Below are positions 58,321 through 64,000 of a DNA stretch of 64,000 bases, one piece after another. The notes below the pieces were generated by a model. It ran no database searches, was not told the origin of the DNA, and saw only the letters and a program-made list of their open reading frames with translations. The first letter of the stretch is position 1, and each line of letters begins with the position of its first letter. Both the position numbers and the translations under genes were made by a program. Source of the stretch: Glycine soja (Eukaryota > Streptophyta > Magnoliopsida > Fabales > Fabaceae); contig NC_041004.1 of assembly GCF_004193775.1 (NCBI RefSeq), positions 1,488,001 through 1,552,000 of the forward strand. Direction: 5' to 3'.

Positions 58321-59399
58321 ATATTTGTATTTTTCTATTATTTTTTTTATTTGTTGAATTAATATTGGTAAAGGAGGTGTGGAAATTAAAGTCAAGTGAA
58401 AGGTGAAAGGTTCATGTTATTTGAGAGAAATTTTGTCTTGTACGTCAACTTCCAGTAAAACAAAGTATTATATATATAGCAGATGATGTGCTTGGGAGTC
58501 GTGTTTTAGAATTGAAGGTGTTTTATTTTATTTTATTTTATTTTAATAAGTGATTTTTAGTTGTGTAAATATTTAAAATATAAAAAATTGTATATTTGTA
58601 TAAATTTGATTTTTTTTCTTCCTTTAAAATTCAATTCCTAAACATACTGAGAACTTCTTAAAGTTTTCACCCTCTACTCACCCTCTACTCCAAAATTATT
58701 TTCATCATAGGATAATGTTATTCAATTAATAAAAAAAAGAAGCAAAACATATTTTAGAATAAAGGAAAAAAATCAGAAAATAAATATCATTAATCTTTTT
58801 TATATGTAAAAATCAAAGATAAGTATACAAAATTTACAAAAATTCACATATTCTCTTTAATTAATTGAATTAGACTTCACTCGATAAATAAGATCATTAA
58901 CTATAAATATCATATAAATGTATTATTAAAGATTTATGACATTTTTGTATTAAAGTTTTTTCATAAATTCTTCCACAGTTTGTTTTTATTTATTTTTGTT
59001 TTTATTTCCAATCACATCAATTGACAAATATTAATTTTTCTCTCTAGCTATATCTTGCTATGTTCTTCCCCAATACACCCATTTCATTTTTTTTATTAAT
59101 AATAAATGTAATAACTCATTTCGGGATTTAATTACACTTACCAGTTTCTTTATTATTTTCTTAGAATGTATTATGTGAAAATTAAATTCAAATATTTTTT
59201 ATAAACTCAACATATGTTTTCAAAATGAACTATATTCATTCATTTGATTCAATTCATATATTTTAAACATAGGTGGATGTTTGTAATTTTTTATGATTAA
59301 AGTAGCATTTTTCATATCTTTTTACATTTTCCCTCTATCTGACTCTTTCCTTCCCATGCACCAGAAAAAACGAGATAACAATTTTGCTTTGTTAAAGTA

Positions 59400-59640
59400 G
59401 CATTACCGTATCCTTTATTTACAACCAAAATAGCATATATTTGGAGTCTACATAAGATTCGGTTGTCCTTTTCATTGGTTCTGACTTCAGAAATGCACCA
59501 TATTTCAACACGCCTATTAAGACGAAGAGGGGATCTAAAGAGAATCCATGCATACATATATCCTCCAGTCGGTAAGGCTTTCGGCTTTCGGCTGTCGGGA
59601 GGGGCTTTCTTCTCTCTCGCAAATTGATTAACATATAATG
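59400..59640. other. Segment of unlike composition, possible organelle-derived insert
   Basis: This 240-base segment has more balanced base composition than its flanks and includes CGGTAAGGCTTTCGGCTTTC and TGTCGGGAGGGGCTTTC. The minus strand is open over 123 codons (59683-59312) but I recognise no protein. Its character suggests plastid or mitochondrial DNA, which I could not confirm. Confidence 0.25.
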
Positions 59641-59646
59641 CTACTC

Positions 59647-59940
59647 TCCTTAAAAACCGATTCATATGGGGTGGTCTATCCAAGTATTTATTATGTTCAT
59701 TAATTACTCAATGTGAGACTCTCAATATGCCTCCTCCAACCTTGTCATCACAAAGTAAGGGCTAACAGCACTATTCACCATACCACTGAACAGAACCTAA
59801 CTCTGATATCATATTAAAGTGCAGCAAAAGCATATGAAAGATCCCCTTAAAAATCAGTTCATAAGGGGGTGACTTACCCAATTATATAAACACTTATCAT
59901 ATTCCTTAACCATGAAGTGGGACTCTCAACAAGTATCATC
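59647..59940. repeat. Two related repeats with TGGGACTCTCAA-type motif
   Basis: Segment 59647-59734 (CCTTAAAAACCGATTCATA to GTGAGACTCTCAATATG) is related to 59843-59940 (CCTTAAAAATCAGTTCATA to GTGGGACTCTCAACAAG). They are about 200 bases apart in direct orientation and may be the ends of a decayed LTR-like or similar element. Confidence 0.5.
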
Positions 59941-60969
59941 AATTAAGTTGATTATTAATTTGGTGGGGGTATGCATTGAATTGGAATAAAAAAAAAATTA
60001 ATATTATTTTTATTCATGTTTTATACACCACCTACCTTCTCTCTAATTAAAGCCGTGTGGACCAGTTATAACCAATCTCTTAAGAGATGCTTAATTAGCT
60101 TGTGCTCGCTGCAAAAAAGCTTTGTCCAACTTGGATTCTTCTCTCAGGAACCATCTTCTGGGGAACTCGTTGATTCCAAGGCTATTACATATTACAGATC
60201 ATGTGAACTAAAATTGGACCAAACAATTTAGATTGGATATAGTGTTTTTGAATCGAACCCGAAATTATATATTCATTTAAATCTGTTGAGTTCTTGGTTA
60301 GATAATGAATTTTGGTTTTTAAATCCTTTATCTAGATTATTTTGACCCGACCCGTGAACAACCTGCTTTGAATATGAAATTATTATTAAATTAAAAAAAA
60401 TGAAAAATTTAGTTAATTTTATAAAGAAAAGTTGAAAAAAATACATGGAACTATATATAATTAAAGATAATGCACTACCAACAGTTTTCAGTTTTATTTT
60501 TATAAATCATCTTTTATGATGTGAATAAGTGATGCAACACATGCAAAAGGTCATTATTAATTTACTACCATTTTTAATAATGCACCTGTAGTGGCAGAGG
60601 TCCTAGAGCATTATACATGTATCATTGTATCCCAGTTCAATTAGATCACCATACCTCAATTAAATCAGTTATTTAGTGAGTAATTATATTTATTGACATA
60701 TTTCATACCATTTAACGAAATTTTATTCAAATGAGAATATATGCGCGAGGAAACTGGGTTTGTTTCTTCTTGCCCATGCTCTTCCATTTTAAAACAATTA
60801 TTACAAATCGAAAGAAATATATATAATTATGAGAAAGCTTAGATGAAAAGAAAATATGGGTAAAAATGATTTTACTTTAAAAAAAATATAAACTAACAAT
60901 ATTACAGTACGTTGCATGAAACTTTCCAATGAATTTACACAAATTATTCAAACTTGCTGAGAAAATTTG

Positions 60970-61367
60970 TATAGAAGGTAGTCCACAGCAAGGAACATGC
61001 AATATAATTGCGTACAGTATTAAAATTTCCACATTGAACGAGTCTTCCTAATTAAACATACAAATCTTTTCTTGGAAATTATTGCCTGTAGAATGAAAAT
61101 TAAATTTCATACGAAGTTACCGCGTATACAAAGTACATGGTCAAGGTCAACACCTCTTATTCTCGTTCTGTCTATAATCTACAGTACTCGATATCAGACA
61201 ACGTTGTTAAGTTTTTTCCCTCTTAAAAAACCTAAGAAAGTACGTGTTGTTTCTTCCTTAATTTCTTTCTACACCTCTTCTTTTCCTATCCAATTCCGCT
61301 ACTTAAACCCCGCACGCTCTTCCTACCCTTTCGTCTCAAACAATCTTTCATTCACGTACAAACACAA

Positions 61368-61403
<36 letters not shown>

Positions 61404-61449
61404 TTGTGTGCATATCTATACAATTAGGTACACAAAAATCCTCATAGAC
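60970..61449 (+). promoter_or_regulatory. Duplicated promoter of array copy 5
   Basis: Homologous to the block before copy 3. It carries adjacent W-box cores at 61140-61144 and 61146-61150 (GGTCAAGGTCAA), TACGTGTT, and CTACTTAAACCCC near 61299. A TA run of about 12 units (61373-61396) lies in the 5' UTR and is absent from copy 3. The long open frame before the ATG at 61450 covers this promoter and is not conserved coding sequence. Confidence 0.6.
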
Positions 61450-62025
61450 ATGGAGGTAAAACCACAAGCACGCACCTTAGAGATAACGGTTATGTCGGGA
61501 GAAAACATAAGCATGGATCGAAGTTCGGTGGCGGAGAACGTGTATGTTGTTGTTCGTGCCGAATCTCTTAACTCTTGCAGAACCAAAATGGTGAATGAAG
61601 AAGGTGGAGTGCATGCATGGAATGAGAAGTTTTTATTAGACATTCCTTTGTATGCAAAATCAGTTACGTTTGAGGTGCAATGCAAGAAATATAAAGGAGT
61701 TCGCCCTATTGGGGTAGCAAGGATAGCACTTTCGGATCTTCTTAGTAACAATACTAAGGTTGTTTCCGAAGGTAGTGTGCCTCAAATGTTGTGTTACGGG
61801 TTGAGGAATTCGGAAGGTCGACCAAACGGGGTTATTCATTTCTCCGTGAGAATGGTGGCACCAAGGGATAATTTGTACTCACTAACAAAACAAGAAAAAG
61901 ACATCACAACGATGAGTTCTAAAGGAATTGAACATGAGGTTATGGGGATTCAGGTGGACCCAAAAATTTCACCTCATGTTGCCATTGGCATTCCAGTTTG
62001 GTGGAGTTACCAAAGCGTTATTTGA
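61450..62025 (+). CDS. BAP-like single C2 protein, array copy 5
   Basis: A frame of 191 residues from the ATG at 61450 (MEVKPQARTLEITVMSGENI). The frame is open further upstream to 61072, but that part is promoter and 5' UTR sequence shared with copy 3, so I reject the longer start. The C2 domain spans residues 8-136: VYVVVRAES (31-39), HAWNEKFLLDIPLYAKS (55-71), RPIGVARIALSDLLSN (85-100), NGVIHFSVRMV (126-136). The linker runs to IGIPVWWSYQSVI (179-191), the intact BAP-type tail. It is the closest relative of copy 3. The acidic calcium loops are missing. Expected role by family: restraint of cell death at membranes with a copine partner. Confidence 0.86.
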   Translation: MEVKPQARTLEITVMSGENISMDRSSVAENVYVVVRAESLNSCRTKMVNEEGGVHAWNEKFLLDIPLYAKSVTFEVQCKKYKGVRPIGVARIALSDLLSNNTKVVSEGSVPQMLCYGLRNSEGRPNGVIHFSVRMVAPRDNLYSLTKQEKDITTMSSKGIEHEVMGIQVDPKISPHVAIGIPVWWSYQSVI

Positions 62026-62029
62026 AGTG

Positions 62030-62070
<41 letters not shown>

Positions 62071-64000
62071 GAGGTAGAATTCTTATTCAATTCCCCTTCC
62101 CCTTGTATCCATAAAGAAGAATGGTTGTTCGATAGATGCAACTATTAAAGTATGGCATATATTTTAAATGAAATATCTCCTGTTATTGTATCTTATTATA
62201 TATAGAATATATAGTATTGAGTATATAGCATTTTATTACAATTTTAAGTTTTCCATTGAAATTCTATCAGTTTCTTATAATTAAGTATGTGATTACATAA
62301 AATTCTTTGCACTATGATACAAGTATTTCTCCTCTCCTTTTATGTTAAAATATACATTCTTCTGTTTTAATAAATGCAGATATATTACACGTTCACTATT
62401 TTAAATTTTTTAGTTAAAACTAATTTTATGAAGAAGAAAAATCCTCTTCACTATCCTAGCTACATTATATTCAGAGATTTAAAATTTTATTCTTTTCCCA
62501 TTTTTTAAATTTCCAAATATACAGTTTCATCATATGATAGATGAAAGTACACCACACTTTTCCCCATTTTTATATCTCCTATGAAAATTCTAATAATTTC
62601 TACTAAACAATATTTTTTTAAAAGAAAACCATTATTTGTTAACATATCTGCTTTTTTATTGCTAAATATTTTTTATTTATATAATATATCTTTGGTTATA
62701 AATTATTTTTGGTTGAAGGTCATTTCTAACCTTTTATATATTATTAATGATAAAAAAAATTGACTAGTCGTTTTGTTACATTTAGCAATATTAATGTATA
62801 TATTTTAAAAAATTAGTATATATTTTAATTAAAATTGTATTATAAAATCTTTTAAAGAATATTATTTGACATAACTAAGTTAGATAAACTAAAATTGAAT
62901 ATCGATATAAGAGAGGAGGGTAGTATAATCAAAAAATACTATTTAATGGTGTTAAGTTAAATAAATTAAAATGTCTATTTTAATATAAGATGAGAAAACA
63001 TATGTAAAGTGATTGAATTTTAATATTAGAGTATATGATATTTTTATCTCATTTATTAATTCCCGTGTTTTCTTCTCTCTTTCTAATATTCCATACGATT
63101 GTAAATGTGAAACAAGTTAAACTTGCGATCTATGTTTAATGACCCAGCTATGCGGTCCTAGCAGCTGGTTTCTAGGTAGTTGTATAATTTCCACCTAAAA
63201 GTTTCTTTACAAATTATGAGTGATTACCCTATAAATTTTCATTTCAGTTTGACATATGATGAAAACTTGACTAATTATTATATGAACAGATTTTTTTTTC
63301 TCCAAACTTGAACTAAAAAGTCTCGTACACCGCATCAAAAAAAAAAAAAACCGAGTTACCTTATTTCATTAAGTTAATTAAGGTTTGTGTCATTTTGCTA
63401 ATATTGGACCGAGTCTATGAAACAAAGCTTCTCTAATCTTCTCATGCAATTCTCGTTAGATTTCATCTTAACATCCCCTCCATAGATAACGCCAATATAG
63501 GCGAGTCGTTACGAAAAAAATTAAGATGTTTGATATTATATTATATTTCAACTTAAAACTAATTAATATTAAGTAAAGTTGTCCAACAGATATATAAGCT
63601 GTACCCAAGAACTGAGACGATGTGGAACTTTCTAACAATTATTTTGTAATTAATAAGCTCTTTAATTTGTAAATAGTAAATAGTACCTAGTGGCTTATGA
63701 CGTGCGTGCATATATTCATATGTGCGTGTTAGTGAAGTTTTCTAACACGTGATGTAAGTTTTTAGCTTGCAAGCTGGCCCTATATTATATGTTCTCCGGT
63801 TTCCTTTGGTTAAGGAATATCTTAAATTGTTTAATTAGCTCTTTTTTCGTCCTTTATTATACGTTTAAAACAGTATACTTGTTGGGCAAGTAGGTCAAAT
63901 TCGGTGAAACGACGGAAATGGAGTAATTCTTTTTTCGAAATTATAAAAATGAGGATAAAATTAATTAATACTAAAAAATAGATAAGTTATAAATTATCTT
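62026..64000. other. Right flank without genes
   Basis: It begins with the 3' UTR of array copy 5, which contains a TA run (62034-62067). The remainder is AT-rich and I see no gene, tRNA or named element. Whether the array continues beyond the window is unknown. Confidence 0.5.

Larger units (their letters stand above)
58321..60969. other. Spacer between array copies 4 and 5
   Basis: The 3' UTR of copy 4, a TTTTA repeat (58521-58545), a segment of less AT-biased sequence (59400-59640) and a duplicated motif (59647-59734 and 59843-59940) occur here. No protein gene is supported. Confidence 0.5.

Noticed and set aside
61072..61449. N-terminal extension of array copy 5 giving a 317-residue protein
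   Set aside because: The extension is promoter and 5' UTR sequence shared with copy 3, includes a TA microsatellite, and has no conserved protein. The sister gene starts at the ATG equivalent to 61450.
1..64000. CRISPR arrays, operons, phage or bacterial defence systems
   Set aside because: The window is plant nuclear DNA. Repeats are microsatellites, minisatellites and transposons, with no regular repeat-spacer structure.

Overview
The window is nuclear DNA from a flowering plant. It is very AT-rich, its genes carry spliceosomal GT-AG introns, and it holds plant-only gene families (chloroplast FtsY, a RAP-domain protein, BAP-type C2 proteins), tRNA-derived SINEs and many short foldback (MITE-like) elements. 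The SINE at 30.2 kb resembles the Au family, and the foldback types are ones I associate with legumes, so a legume close to soybean is my best guess. That is inference; I could not run a search.

Left part (1-20 kb): a minus-strand first exon of an RmlD-like Rossmann reductase that runs off the left end; a T-rich degenerate repeat block (1.56-2.9 kb); about 7 kb of AT-rich DNA without genes; a tentative small three-exon gene (10.3-11.8 kb); a four-exon methyl-CpG-binding-domain gene ending in a Ser-Asp repeat tail (12.0-15.8 kb); a small three-helix membrane protein (16.8 kb); and a five-exon minus-strand C2 protein of the elicitor-responsive protein 3 type (18.2-20.1 kb).

Middle part (22-39 kb): a three-exon hotdog-fold thioesterase; an eleven-exon chloroplast SRP receptor gene, cpFtsY, on the minus strand (372 residues when spliced); and a RAP-domain gene on the plus strand (664 residues) resembling the chloroplast 16S rRNA maturation factor. 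The last two are both plastid-directed and lie head to head about 2 kb apart.

Right part (41-62 kb): a same-strand tandem array of BAP-like (BON1-associated protein) single-C2 genes. Five are open (41.5, 47.6, 54.9, 57.8 and 61.5 kb) and two are decayed relics (49.4 and 51.4 kb). Four open copies end in a conserved TGIP/VGVP-x-W tail. The copy at 54.9 kb has lost that tail through a 56-base deletion relative to its sister at 61.5 kb. All five open copies have GTCAA (W-box core) motifs upstream, paired or clustered in four. A functional-looking tRNA-Gly(GCC) and a decayed copy of it with matching 5' flank sit between the first two array members.

The array of candidate cell-death/defence regulators, its decay products and its shared promoter motifs are the most interesting system here. 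I see no CRISPR, phage, operon or clearly unprecedented machinery.
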